Shown here: piece after piece, positions 1-11,639 of the stretch
Numbering within the stretch: position 1 is the first letter of the stretch
Layout of the letters: each line of letters begins with the position of its first letter
Assembly (NCBI GenBank): GCA_018398575.1
Contig: JAGTXZ010000019.1
Location: 372,001 to 436,000, forward strand
DNA: 64,000 nucleotides
From: Ampelomyces quisqualis
Lineage: Eukaryota; Ascomycota; Dothideomycetes; Pleosporales; Phaeosphaeriaceae
Direction: 5' to 3'
Notes under the pieces: generated by a model
Seen by the model: only the letters and a program-made list of their open reading frames with translations
The model's database searches: none
Told to the model about the DNA's origin: nothing
Program-made: the position numbers and the translations under genes

Positions 1-81
1 AAACTATTTTGCAAAAGAGTTCTATAAACTAGGCTGCTAATAATAGTATACTAGGCATTACTATTATTACTTAGCACAGTA

Positions 82-173
82 GAGCACAGTTAAGAACTGT
101 CTAGTAGCTAGTAGTATAGTTATATTAATAGTGTTGCTAATATTATAGATGTTACTAACGTTGTGTTTTTCTA
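82..173 (+). mobile_element. Right-end fragment of the foldback TIR element
   Basis: These ~90 bases match the right end of the ~840-bp foldback element seen in full at 52401-53237. The match runs from the GCACAGTTAAGAAC block to the terminal TTTTTCTA. Like copy 4 it has the CTAGTAGCTAG variant, whereas copies 1-3 read CTAGTTAACTG, so it belongs to the copy-4 subfamily. The last bases diverge (CTACTAT instead of CTAACG) and the left part is missing, so this is a deletion derivative with no measurable target duplication. Bases 1-81 show nothing recognisable. Confidence 0.75.
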
Positions 174-985
174 CTATATAGTTACTGCATAAGAGACAGC
201 GCTGCGCTAGTAAACTAGCTTAGTAGAGTTTTTTCTACGTATAGAAGTTAAGTATAGAGGTTATTATTAGCCTAAAGGTAATAAGATCTAAATTCTGCAG
301 GTTAAAGTAACTAACTACCTATATACTAAAGTAGAAGGCATTCTTAACCTACTATAGGCTTAAGTAAGTTATTTTTTCTATTCTTTACAGTTACTACGCG
401 AGCGTTCTAATAGCGTCTAAGCTAACTTTTCTTCTCTTAGTAAGGCTAACGCGTAGTCTAATTCTAACCTTAATCTAGAAGAGTAAGAGTCTTCTACTAA
501 GTCTAAGCCTAAGTCTAAGAGTAGTAGTAGTAAGAGTAGAGATAAGAATAAAACTCTTTCTCTAGAAAGCTCTAGCTCTATATCTTCTTCTAAGAAGAAG
601 AGCAAGAGTAAGGCTAAGGCTAAGGCTAAGGCTAAGGCTAAGGCTAAACCTAAGCCTAAGCCTAAGAAGCGCCTAGCTTTAGCTAGTTCTACTAAGAAGC
701 CTGCGTCTAAGCGCGTTAAGGGCTTAGACACGCTAAGTTACCTAGTGTGCGCTAGGATAGTAGTAGTAAAGCGCAAGGTCCTGTTAGATTTAAGTAATAC
801 TATTACCTAGAAACAGTAGAAAGAGGTAAAGGCTAGAGAGCTTAGTAATAATTTACTAGGCTCTCTAAGCTTCTATAAGGCTAATAAGAACAATAATAAG
901 TTTCTAAGCTAAGCTAGTAGTTATATTTAGCTGCGCTGCTAGAGCGCTAGTAGTGCGCTAGTAAGGCGCCTTTATTTTCCTATGT
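174..985 (+). pseudogene. Unclassified decayed frame with Lys/Ala/Ser-rich tail
   Basis: I do not recognise this gene. From 421 to 906 one forward frame stays coherent and meets only a few TAG/TAA codons, the pattern expected when RIP converts Gln or Trp codons. It encodes a Ser/Lys-rich stretch, then about six Ala-Lys repeats (601-650), Lys-Pro repeats, and a mixed hydrophilic end closing at a TAA near 906. A low-complexity basic tail like this is common at the C-terminus of fungal transposases and nuclear proteins, but no catalytic motif is visible to decide. The reverse strand over 417-731 is also open, reading Leu/Ala repeats, but that is a shadow of the repeat. Upstream (174-420) I see no domain. 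A GTAAGT...TTTACAG pair near 364-390 resembles splice sites but the gap is too short for an intron. Confidence 0.4.
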
Positions 986-1028
986 TTTTCCTTTTTTTTT
1001 TGTTTTTTCTTTCTTTTTCTTTTTTTTG
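984..1028. repeat. Polypyrimidine tract at the Gypsy-B 3' end
   Basis: About 45 bases of almost pure T/C (A/G on the minus strand) lie directly beyond the Gypsy-B chromodomain region. On the minus strand it reads as a purine tract where a gypsy polypurine tract or a Lys-rich pol C-terminus would lie. No LTR matching the other end of Gypsy-B could be recognised beyond it. Confidence 0.4.
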
Positions 1029-3414
1029 TACATTAATTGTATAAGTAATTAATCTTCTTTCTAGTAATACTTTTCTATAAGTAATTTGTCTATATCTTTT
1101 TGATTAACCTATCTATTATATTCTAAGAGGTAACCTTTCTATTTTACTAGGTAATTTACTAAACGCCTATTACGCTTCTTTACTAATATAGCTTTAACTT
1201 TATAGCGTTATTATAGCTTCTTACTATTGTCTAGAATAATAGGCCTAGGTAAAGTTAACTCTTCTCTCTCTTTCTAGCTATAAATAGCTAGAGTAAGGAG
1301 GTATAGAATACTTGGTAGATTCTTATATGCAATAGGAGTAAGATTCTAAAAGCTTATAAGCTAATTTACTCTTCTACTAGAAAAGGGCCTATCTAGCGTA
1401 GTAATAGCTTTCTACTAGTGCTGCGCAGGCGTAGATACTTTATTAACAAGAGGATTATATCCTTAGGTTTAAACTATTAGAGCCTATGTTTCTTATTGTA
1501 ACATTACTTCTAATATTGTAAAGTTTTATACTAGTAATTAGCTAGAGCGTCTTAAGTTTGCATAAGCTTTTACAGCCTTTCTCTAACGCTAGAAACTTTA
1601 GTAAGCGCTGTTAGCTTATAGTTAAGGCGCAGAGAAAAACCTATAGTAGGTAAAGAATAAAGATTATCCTAATATAGCCTGCTTAGTATTATTATATGCA
1701 AATTCTGCTAGTAACAAGAGATATACCTAATCTTCTTAATGATTACTTATAAAAGCTCTTAGGTATTACTTAAGGGTCTAATTTTGCTGTTCTATTTACC
1801 TATCTGTTTATAGGTAGAAGGTAGTACTAAGCTAGCGTTTTGCCTTTGCTATAAAGTAGAAGTCTACCTAAAATTATAAAGTAAAGATACTTTCTTAATC
1901 TAATACAATACTTTTAAGTAATCTAAAGAATTATATAACGTGTTCTAAGAATAGATCTACTAACTATAAAGTAGTAACTGTTTTTTGTGTAGAGATATAC
2001 TTAGCTATTTTAGTATACCTGTTAACTATAACAAGTATTACGTTATAAATAACGCTGTAGTGCTTAGTAGGTAGTAGTTCTATAATAAAATCTATTGTAA
2101 TTTCTTGCTATAGTCTCTAAGGTTAGAGACGCGCTATTAATACGCTAGTAGAGTATTACTTAAGCAACTTTGTACCTTAGTACACTAAGTAAGAGTTAAT
2201 ATACTTCTTAAGCTCTTTTTTAAGCCTAGGCTAATAGTAGTATTAGGCTACAAGCTTAAGCGTTTTAGCCTGCCTAAAATAGCTAGCAATTAGATTATTA
2301 TAATACAGCTTAAGAAGCTTAGCTCTAAAAGCTAGCTCTAGTAGGATATATAATTAGTTCTTAAACTAAAAGCTACCTAAAGTATTAAGCTTCTAGTGCC
2401 TTAGGCGTTTACTAGCGCCTTAATAGGTAGACGCTAAGAATTTAACGTCTCTGCGTATTATATCTACTTCTAGGTTATTCTGTTATACTTGTACACGAAT
2501 TTTAAAAAAGGACTAAGAAAGTTTCTTATAAGCTAACCTTTCTAAGGCTGCAGCTTTTGCTTGTAACTACGTAACTCTTTAGGCTATTACTAGTCTGCTC
2601 TTAGAAATCTCTTAATTAGAGCTATAGCTCCTAGCGATTACCTTAACGCTGTGCGCTAGGCTTATAAAAACATTTTTATTAAGATATAGAGTGCCTGCTT
2701 ACTATTAAGCTATTATCTAGCTTCTTACTAACGCTAGCTTCTTACTAGGTAGCTTAGCTTAGGTTTCTACTAGCTATAACTTCTTTTGCAGTGCTAGTAA
2801 CATGTCTAATAGTTAAATATCTAGCGTGTTACTGTTGTCTATAAGTTGCCTTAAAGGCCTATTTATAGAATTTATCTTTTTAGACTAGTGCTTAATCTTA
2901 AAGTTATAAGCAGCTAGCTTTATTACTTAGCTAGCCTATCTCTTAGATAAGGTTAACGTGCCTATAAAGCTGCGTAGGTTATTATAGTCTGTCTATATTT
3001 CTAACTAAATTACTAGCTTCTTAACGTAGTAACGCTAGTACTACACTACTATACTAATAGTAAGAAGCTCTAGGTTATATATGTAGTAGTTTCTTTTTAT
3101 AGAAAAAAGCTTTCTTAACTAGAAGGCTATAGAGTACTAGTTTCTATTTGCATAAAGTTAAGAGAAGATACCTACTACTTCTTAAATAGAGGCATTAGTT
3201 TCTAACTTAGATAGAAGTGTATAGTTATAGTGTTACAGAATAGGCGTAGTTACAAACCTATTGCAAAGCTAGTGCTTTACCTTTTCTACTGCGTTAGGCT
3301 AGTTAAAAGGACCTAACTTCTTCTCTTAAACTAATCTCTTTAGAAGATTAGTAATAGAGCTAATAATAATAGAGAAACTCTATATAAAGCGTTAAAAGAA
3401 GTTTGCAAAGCCTA

Positions 3415-4258
3415 CGTTAGGAAAATTTAAGATTAATCTAATTAGCCTAATTACTGCAACCTGCAGCAGCTTAACAGTAATACTATCTACTAGACAATCT
3501 GCTAAAGTTGCCCTACTTACTTTTAGTCGCTAGCAACCTAACAGCAACCTAATAGTAAGTTAGCTGTGTTGCCTATATCGCTAGTGTCGCTAGTATTACT
3601 AATGTTGCTAATTTTACTTACGTAACTGTATTGCTGTATTTTCATAATAACGTAAGTAACCTAAAAATACAAAATATAGAGTAGAATTCCGTCTTTAAAA
3701 CGCAGTATTCAGAAAATTTGTAGCTGCTCTAGTTATTAAGATATAGCGCGTTGAAGTTATAAACTTTTTTAAAAAAACTTTTAGCATGTTTAATACAATA
3801 GATCTACGCACCCACAATATAATATACTATAATAAAATGTTCAAAAGTAAAATCTGCACTTTAGTTACTATTTCTTTAATAAAAAATATAATATATTATC
3901 TAGTTAAAGTGCTAGAGCTTTAGCGAAAACAAGCCTTGGCAAAGAACTTTAAAACTCTACAAACTTTACTACCTTGCATCTTAACAACAAGAGAAGCTTT
4001 AAAAATTCTAAATAGTACATTTTAAAGAGAGAATTAAGCTCTATATTTTAGGTTTTTAAAAGAATTACGTAATTGCGCGGGTAGGGCAGGTAGGTCTAGT
4101 AGATTAGGTGGATTACTTTGGGCGTTTTTGTCTAATTAGGCAGCTAGAACAAATAGAGGACTCTAGGGATAGTTAAGTACAGTTAAGAACTATCTAGTTA
4201 ACTGTTCTAACAGTGTCGCTAATGTTGTAGATGTCGCTAACGTTGTATTTTCCTAACG
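3415..4258 (+). mobile_element. Foldback TIR element, copy 1 (844 bp)
   Basis: A full-length copy beginning CGTTAGGAAAATT and ending ATTTTCCTAACG, flanked by TA on both sides (3413-3414 and 4259-4260). It lies in the RT/RNase H part of Gypsy-B. It contains no coding frame. Inside are two inverted arms that share the ATATAGAG...CTCTTTAAAA...CTATTTAGA blocks in opposite orientation. RIP is moderate to strong: the CACGTG of copy 4 reads TACGTA here, and GCGGCGG reads GCAGCAG. Confidence 0.88.
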
Positions 4259-5769
4259 TAGAAAGACTTAAACGTTCTTAAAGTATGTTAGCGTAGGCTA
4301 ATTAATAACTACGTAAACCTATTCTAGATCTATTATAACACTATTAAGGCGCATAATAAACTTTAGAAACTTAACTTAGTTAGTAGTAAAGGTACACTCC
4401 TTTAGGTTAACAAAAAGACTGTATTCTCTTAGCTTAGCAAGTACTTTTCTTACCTATTTCTAATAATTCTCTTCTTTTTAAGAAACAATTAAGATATTAT
4501 TAAGATAGATAACACAAAAGATATCTAAATACAAGGCTAAAGCTCTATTAATATACCTTTCAAACGTAGCAGGCGCGTTAGTTAGCCCAAAAGGTATAAC
4601 TATATATTTAAAGTAGCTGTATTATGTACAAAACGCTATCTTCTACTTATTACCTTACTAGATTCTAATCTAGTAATACGCGTTCTTAAGATTAAGCTTA
4701 GTAAACTTTACTAATCTATAAAGCTAATTAAAGGTCTTTCTAATTAAGAGCAGAGCTAATCTATTTTCTTAGTAACTTAGTTAAAGCCTTAATAGTCTAC
4801 GCAAAGGCGTAATATTCTATTCTTTTTAGGTATAAATAGAATAGGTGCTCCTATAGAGCTTATACTTTCTTAGATTTAGCCTAGGCGCTGCGCTATTGCT
4901 AAGTAGTTACGCAGTATACTTAGCTTCTTTAGTAAGAAGTTATAGAGTAGCCTATATAGAGCTATAACTCTTTCTTCTAGCTTAATAGTATAGTTGCTTC
5001 TATAGTGCTGCAGCAGCGCGTTAGTAGCGTTACTATTAACAACGTCTTTAAAGTCCTTAAGTTTAATAGGCTATAATAGGTATTTAGCAGAAAATAATTA
5101 TAGACTACCTGCTAGGACTGCGTAAACGCTTAGCTTGTTATAGAAAGATCTTATAAAGGTTTTAGCGTCTTTAACTCTTATTGTATTAGTATTAAGCTTA
5201 TAGCACTACTGCTTTAACTTGCAGTTAATAACAACGCGTCTTTCTTTTAGGCTTAGTAACTCTAAAATAACAGGTTAAGCTACGTTAGTAATTCTGTCTA
5301 GAATAGTAGTAAAGAGCTTAGTAACACTCTAGTTGTCTTTTATTATTAGATAGGCCTAATAAGCGTAGAAGCTAGGTATAGTGCTTAAGTTAAGTAGGCA
5401 GCCTAAATAGTTAGTAGTACTACGTTATTACTATAAGAGAAGTTCTAAAGTAGATTAACTTTCTTATTAATTATACTAAGTTCTATACTACAGTTAATTA
5501 GTATTTATATAGGCTGCGCAGCACTATTATTACGTAGTATTCTAAGTACTTTAATATAATTCTTCTATTATAATAGAACTTAAGCTATTAAGAGAAAAAG
5601 TTTTCTTAGAGCTTCTTATTTTTTGTTTGTATTGCGTTTAAACTAGTAACAGAAAAGAAGCTATTTAGTCCTAATCTATACTTTCTAGCCTAATAGCCTA
5701 TTTTACTATAATAGTAGCAGGCGTTAGTTAGCTTTAAGCTTAGGTTTAAAGTACTAGTAATACAATATT

Positions 5770-6098
5770 ATAGAGCTATTGCGTTAGGTTTAGACTATAA
5801 AGTTTTGCCTTTACTAGGCGTTCTGTATATATAATAGTATAGTAATAGTATACTACTACTATAGCGCAAGTTATCTTCTAGCCTTACAGCGCGTTTAATA
5901 AGTTTTCTATAGAAAGTAGAAAACTTAGTATAGTTAGAGAGAGCTACTGTAATCTCTAGATAGAGTTTGCTATACAAGTATATTACTAAGTGTTTCTGCT
6001 TATAAGAGAAGCTTACCTAATTTTCTAATATTAATAGATAGACTGCGAATTTGTTTACTATTTAGCTATCTTTTTAGACTGCCTTTTAATACTGTATA
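5770..6098 (-). pseudogene. gag: Gypsy-B gag fragment
   Basis: Minus-strand gag debris upstream of pol. One stop-free run of 60 codons (5795-5977) reads like the capsid-domain pattern of fungal gypsy Gag, with an ALSNYTxFSTF segment followed by LIxRAVRLEDNLR. This resembles the usual LDEFIxLAIRIDNRL region. It looks like true gag sequence rather than a shadow frame because the flanking codons continue the homology in frame. Gypsy-A interrupts it at 6098, and the N-terminal part should continue from 13947. Confidence 0.6.
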
Positions 6099-6356
6099 TG
6101 TAACAGGCTGCTACCTAGTAAGTTCTTAGTTACAGAGAAACCTTAGCTTACTAAACTAGAACACTAAAAAGGTTTTAGACTAGAACGCTAAAACTCCTCT
6201 GGGCTAGAACACTAAGAATAGTTCTAGACTAAAGCACCTAAATCCTCTAAACTAGACTACCTTAGAACTATAAAAACTTTCTAGGTAGCAATTAGGATAG
6301 AACACAAATTTACGTCTTTATTTCCTAGTAACTACTCTTAGAGTCTGTCCCTTACA
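6099..6356 (+). repeat. Gypsy-A 5' LTR
   Basis: A 258-bp LTR starting TGTAACAGGCTGC and ending CCCTTACA. Its 3' partner has the same length. The differences are overwhelmingly transitions: CTGCTACCT here reads CTATTACTT there, and TTACAGAGAAACC reads TTATAGAAAAACC. The 5' copy keeps more CA/TG and is therefore the less mutated of the two. Internally it holds repeated CTAGACTAGAAC-type blocks. Confidence 0.9.
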
Positions 6357-6479
6357 ATTAAATTTGTCTAACCTAACTAGGCTAAAGAGCTATTAGTAAC
6401 CTCTAGAATAGAATAAGTAACTGTTTTTATAATAGTATAGGACATAATAGTGCAAGCTATCTAGATAAGACATAATAGT

Positions 6480-7640
6480 GTTTCTAAGTTAGTTATTAAA
6501 GATAAGTTTAATTAAATAATTATTAATAACTTCTTAGACCTAGAGAAACAATAGATAAAAAAACAATTGCTATTAAACAGCCTTAAAGGAATGCCTGCCT
6601 AGCAGGAAGTATGTAACTTTCTAGTAGCTAGACCCTCTAACAATAGAAAAGAAAAGTCTTCTATAAGCGCAGAGCTAAACTTAGTATTACTAGTAAAAAA
6701 TCTGCAGAAACAAATTGCAAGGCTTACAGCCTAAATAACTCTAGAAGCCTCTAGCTTTATATAGACTCTCTTAGAAAGCTTCTTTCTACTCTAAAAGACT
6801 TATAAAGTTCTTAACCTAGAAGCGTACAAAAGAGATTAAAAAGATTACTATATCTTTAAGGCCTAAATAAAGTATAAACTAGAATATAATAGCGCAGGAC
6901 TAGGCTTTTAAGCTAGCTATATCTTTAACTACCTTAAAGGGTTAGCAGCTAGTGTAGCTTTATCTAAGGTAACTTAGAACTCTTAAAGCTCTATAGAAGA
7001 ACTTTAAAAATAAGCTAGCTATATCTTTAACTGTCTTAAAGAGTTAGTAGCTAGTGTAGCCTTATCTTAAGTAACCTAAAACTTCTAGAGCTTTGCAAAA
7101 GAACTCTAGAACTTTCTAGACAGCTAATTTAAGAATAAGCTATATAACAAAAGATTACAAAGAAAACTCTAAACAATCTAATAAAATAAGTTCTTTCTCT
7201 AGAGCTTTAACGCAAAGTTTATAAGGCTAGCTTATAACGCAGGTAAGAAAGATAATAAAGTAAACCTAGAAATAAAGTACTTAAGTACTATCTAGCTAGA
7301 CCTATAAGACAGGATAATCTCTACAGAGACTAAGCCTAAATAGAGGATTTACAACCTTATAGACAGAGTAGTAATTATTAAAGAAAACTTATATAAGGTA
7401 AAACTTAGTAGTAAGTACACTAAAAGACAGAACGTTAGAAAACTTATAGAGTAAGAACTTATAAGAGGATATTCTAAAAGGACTAAGAGAAAATCCTCTA
7501 AAAGAAAGAAAGCTAAGTAGGCTACTATAGAAGAGCAGTCTTACTAGAAACAAAACAACTTATACCTCTATTGTAGCAAGTTAGAACACTACGCTAGTAA
7601 ATGCAAATTGTCTCTACTTCTAAAACCTGCTAAAGCTGCG
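6480..7640 (+). pseudogene. gag: Gypsy-A gag with an in-frame 102-bp duplication
   Basis: Decayed Gag (capsid and nucleocapsid). Near the 3' end (about 7562-7603) a CCHC zinc knuckle is readable as YLYC-SKLE-H-YASK-C. The first Cys is now Tyr, as expected from TGC to TAC. The capsid region contains a tandem duplication of 102 bp (6910-7011 and 7012-7113), exactly 34 codons. Gypsy-D carries one copy at the same place. The duplication would have kept the frame, so it may predate inactivation. Many Gln/Trp codons are now stops. Confidence 0.75.
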
Positions 7641-7809
7641 TTAGCTAAGGTATAAGGTAAGAAAGAAGAGAATATATTAAAAGATACTCTAAGCTTAGAA
7701 AATAAGTAACTCTTGTCTAAAGGCATAGATAAGAGTATAGTAATACAACACTAAAAGAGAACAAAGAATTTTAACAATTCTAAAAGAAATAGCTAAATAG
7801 AAAACCTAT

Positions 7810-10800
7810 TACTATACACACTATTATTATTAATAAAACAATAGTTACTTCTAAAATAATTAACACTAGGTGTTTTACCTACGCTATAACCTTAACTAAG
7901 TTTATCTATAAGAATAAGTTAGAGCGTAAGTTAATAGCTCTAAGAGAAAGTATTAAGATTGCTAGAGCCTAGTTTTAGATAAAGATAGCTGTCTAGATAA
8001 GCATTAACATTAATAGGCACAAAAAGACACTATAGGCCTATAAACTAGATAGAGATAAAGAATACAACCTAGTTCTAAGTTAACTATAGATAAACTAGTA
8101 TAATATTACTATTACACTAGTAAAGAAATTAATATATATCTACTCTACCTAGACGTAAGTTAGAAGCTAGAAAGAAAAGAAACTTCTTCTACTATAGAGT
8201 ATTACAGCAGCTGCGTACTTAGCTTAGCTATAGTAAAGCTAGAAAGATAAATCTATCTACCTTTACGCTGCGTTAATAGTAGATATCTAGAAGGCCTTAA
8301 AAATAAAACTCTAAGTAGACTCTAGGTTAGTGCTTCTAGATTACCTAAAAGAAGAATGTAAAACCTTTCTACGCAAGAAAGCAAACTAGCTTTCTCTAGT
8401 AAGAAGACCTACTATTAATTATTCTATTAAGCTAGTAGAAAAGAATAGAAGAACTATAGAGGTGCTATAGGGCCTACTATATAGTATGTTAAGAAAAGAA
8501 CTTCTTATACTCTAAAAAGAGATTAATTTTTACCTAGACTATAGCTTTATATAGGTAAGCTAGTTAAGCGCCTTTATACTAGTCTTATTTGTAAAGAAAC
8601 TAGAGAAAGGCCTTTGGTTCTATGTAGACTACTAGGCTCTTAACGTAATTACAAGAAAGGACTAATATCTACTTCTACTTATCTAGGAAACCTTAGCCTA
8701 GATTACTAAGGCTAAATAGTTTACTAAAGTAGATATTATCTAGGCATTCTATAAGATTAGAATTACTAAAGAAGACAAATAGAAGATAGCTTTCTAGACG
8801 CGCTTTAGCCTCTATAAGTAGCTTGTAACGCTCTTTAGACTTATAAATACTCTAAGTACGTTTTAGAGATATATTAATTAGACACTAAAGAAACACTTAG
8901 ATAACTTCTATTTAGCCTATATAGACAACGTGTTAATATATATAAGTAGGTTTAAGGCAGACTATAAGCAAAAGTTAAAGCTAGTAATCTAGAAACTTAG
9001 TGCAGTAGAGTTATACTTTAATATAGGAAAAAGTAAGTTTAGTATAAAGACAACTAAATACCTTAGATTTATTATTAAGGCTAAGAAAGAAATAAGTATA
9101 GACCTTAAGAAAGTAGCTGCTATACGTTTCTAAGAGCCTTCTAAGATAGTTAAAGAAGTCTAGAGTTTTATTAGCTTTGCAAACTTCTACTAGTAGTTTA
9201 TAAAAGACTTCTTAGAGCTAGCTACTCTACTAACTAGGCTTACTAGAAAAGGCGTAGCCTTTTACTAGAGCCCTAAACAACATATATCCTTTAAGAAGCT
9301 AAAAGAAGCTTTTGTAGCAGAACTATTCCTAGTAAACTTTAATATAGAGCTAGAAACAGTAGTAGAATACAACGCCTTAGGAAAGTTAACTAGAAGAGTA
9401 TTATCTTAATATAGTAGAAACAGACGCCTCTACGCTATAGCTTGCTACTTAGTAAAGAACACAGCTATAAAAGCTAACTATACTATCTATAACAAGAAGC
9501 TGTTAGCTATAGTTAAGTGCTTAGAGTAGTAGAAAACTAAACTTTAAAGAGTAAGGTATTTTACTATACTTATAAACTATAAGAACCTAGAATACTTTGC
9601 TACTATATAGCTGCTAACAGAAAGATACGTCTACTAGGTAAAGTTTCTTAGCACGTTTAATGTTAAATTCTAATACTATCTAGAAAACGTTAATAGTAGA
9701 GTAGATGCCCTTTTTAGAAAAGAATAAGATCTTTTCTAAGAAAGAGTAGACAGGTAGGTATAGTCCTAGACCTTCTAATTATTTACTTCTACTTTAGAAA
9801 CTAAGGATAAGAAAGACCTAGTACTTACTACTTTCTTTGCAGCTTAGTAGAGAAATACACTATAATAGAAGAAAGAAGAAATAGAGTAGCTTTAAAACGT
9901 GCTTGCAGATAATATACTTGTAGACAAAGACGCTGCGTTAAGAAAGAAAAATGTTACCTCTAACTAAAGTGTTAAGAAGCTTACTATAGTAAGAGACATT
10001 TTAGATACTACTAAAGAAACTATAGTACTACGTATAACTACGCCTAGGTAAGGTCCTTATATAGACAAGCGCTCTAAAGAATTAACAAAGCCTACTATTA
10101 AAGAGTTATAGAAATAGGCTATCTATATAGATAAAGCCTACTAAGTAGTAGCTAATGCTGTTAGAATAGAGTAGTAGAAATTCCCTCTCTATTTAAGCCT
10201 AAAGGTTTTCCTAGCAGAGTATACCTTAGATAACCTAAGATACCTACTCTATAGAAAATATAGGTAGGTGCTAGAATACATAAAACTATAAACCTATATT
10301 ATCTTAGAAGCGTATAATTCTCTAATTACTAGATACCTAGGCAAGAAAAACAGCTATATAATATTAGTAAGAGACTACTTCTAGCTTAAAATATCTTTAA
10401 GTATCTAGTAGTTTATTTAGAACTACGTAGTGTATAGTAGGATAAAGCTATAAAAAGAACTTAAACAAGAATAACTACGCCTACTTCTGCTCTTAGACTA
10501 AATATAAAAGAAATTGTCTATAGACTTTATTATAAGCCTTCTACTAAGCTACAGAATAATACACCTTATAGTAGTTACTAACTAGCTAAGTAAAAACGTA
10601 GTACTTATACCTATTCTAGACCTAGAAGTTCTTACTATAGTTAAGGTATTTATTAAATAGGTAGTTATGTACTATTAGCTCCTAGACGCTATAGTGTCTA
10701 ACAGAGGGTTATAGTTTATAAGTAAATTCTAGTCTTTACTTTATAATAAGCTTAGAATATAAAGAAAAGTCTTAATAGTATACTTCTTTTAGATAGATAG

Positions 10801-11560
10801 CGCTACAGAGTAAATAAATAGTATAGTAGAAGCCTACTTAAGGGTCTTTGTAAACTAGGACTAGTTAAACTAGGCTACTCTATGCCTACTAGTATAAATT
10901 ACTATAGCTAGACAAAATGCAGCGTCTATAGGCGTTAGCCTATTCTTTCTCTAGTATAGGTATAACATAAACCCTATGTAGTTAGACCTAAAATAGACTA
11001 TAGAGAACTAGTATTAGTCTAGCATTAATAAGAGAGCTACTGCTAAAGCAATAGTAACTAAGATAAAAGAGATAATAGACTACGTATAAGTAAAGATAGT
11101 AGAGGCACAACAAGAATAAAAACCCTAGGCTAACTATTATAGATAAGAAGCTCTACACTCTATATAGAATATAAAGTATAGCTCTAGTATAGTTACTTTA
11201 TATCTAATAACAGACTTTTAAAAAAGTTAGATTAGAAACACAGAAGATATACAATTATAAAGGTTATCTTACTATACGTTGTAGAGCTAAGCGTACTTTC
11301 TAGAGTACACCTAAGATTCTACGTTAACTACCTCTATCTTAATACAAGAAATCTACTTCTACACTAAGAGTCTAATAACTAGTACTAAGAAGCTATAATA
11401 GAAAATAAAGATAAAACTAATAATAAGTACCTTATTAACTATATTCTTATAGAATAACAGAAGAAGAAAGAGTAAGGTATATAGCTATAGTACTTTGTAA
11501 AATAGGTAGAATATATAGAACTAATATAGAAACTATAAGTAAATATTACTAATACTATAG
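7810..11560 (+). pseudogene. pol: Gypsy-A pol: protease, RT, RNase H, integrase, chromodomain
   Basis: Decayed polyprotein. RT lies at about 8440-9060, with FVKKxEKGLWFYVDY and FTKVDI segments and an active-site motif that reads AYIDNVLIY at about 8916-8942, so the second Asp of YxDD is Asn (GAC to AAC). RNase H follows to about 9740. The integrase core is at about 10520-10730, where DFI and then VSNRG are readable; the family has VSDRG, and the change is again G to A. A chromodomain-like end lies at about 11440-11560. The protease region (7810-8150) is assigned mainly by position. No frame is open. Confidence 0.85.
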
Positions 11561-11639
11561 CCCTTACTAAGTAGCTAGATAAAACTAGAATAGAACAAAA
11601 CTTAGATAGGCTGTTAGTAAAGCACCTACCTATTCTAAC

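Larger units (their letters stand above)
1029..6098 (-). mobile_element. Ty3/gypsy element Gypsy-B, 3' portion, reverse strand
   Basis: This is a RIP-mutated Ty3/gypsy chromovirus read right to left. From its 3' end it shows: a chromodomain (about 1095-1210, minus strand, LVKxKGY-like core); an integrase core (about 1980-2100) with a DFI start and a VNRYTK segment corresponding to VDRxTK; RNase H; reverse transcriptase with PFGLTNAP near 4590 and a YLNN motif near 4500 in place of YLDD; and gag at the right. Foldback copy 1 interrupts it at 3415-4258, and Gypsy-A interrupts gag at 6098. The remaining 5' part resumes at 13947. Stops are scattered through every frame, so it is not functional. 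Confidence 0.88.

Noticed and set aside
364..390. A spliceosomal intron (GTAAGT...TTTACAG)
   Set aside because: The distance is about 30 bases, too short for a fungal intron, and the flanking frame is not open.
417..731. A 104-codon minus-strand open frame rich in Leu/Ala
   Set aside because: It is the reverse shadow of the GCTAAG repeat and Ser/Lys-rich forward frame; repeated Leu-Ala and Leu runs are not a credible protein.
984..1028. A poly(A) tail of a LINE element or a terminator
   Set aside because: The neighbouring sequence is the C-terminal chromodomain of a gypsy pol, not LINE RT, and the tract is mixed T/C.
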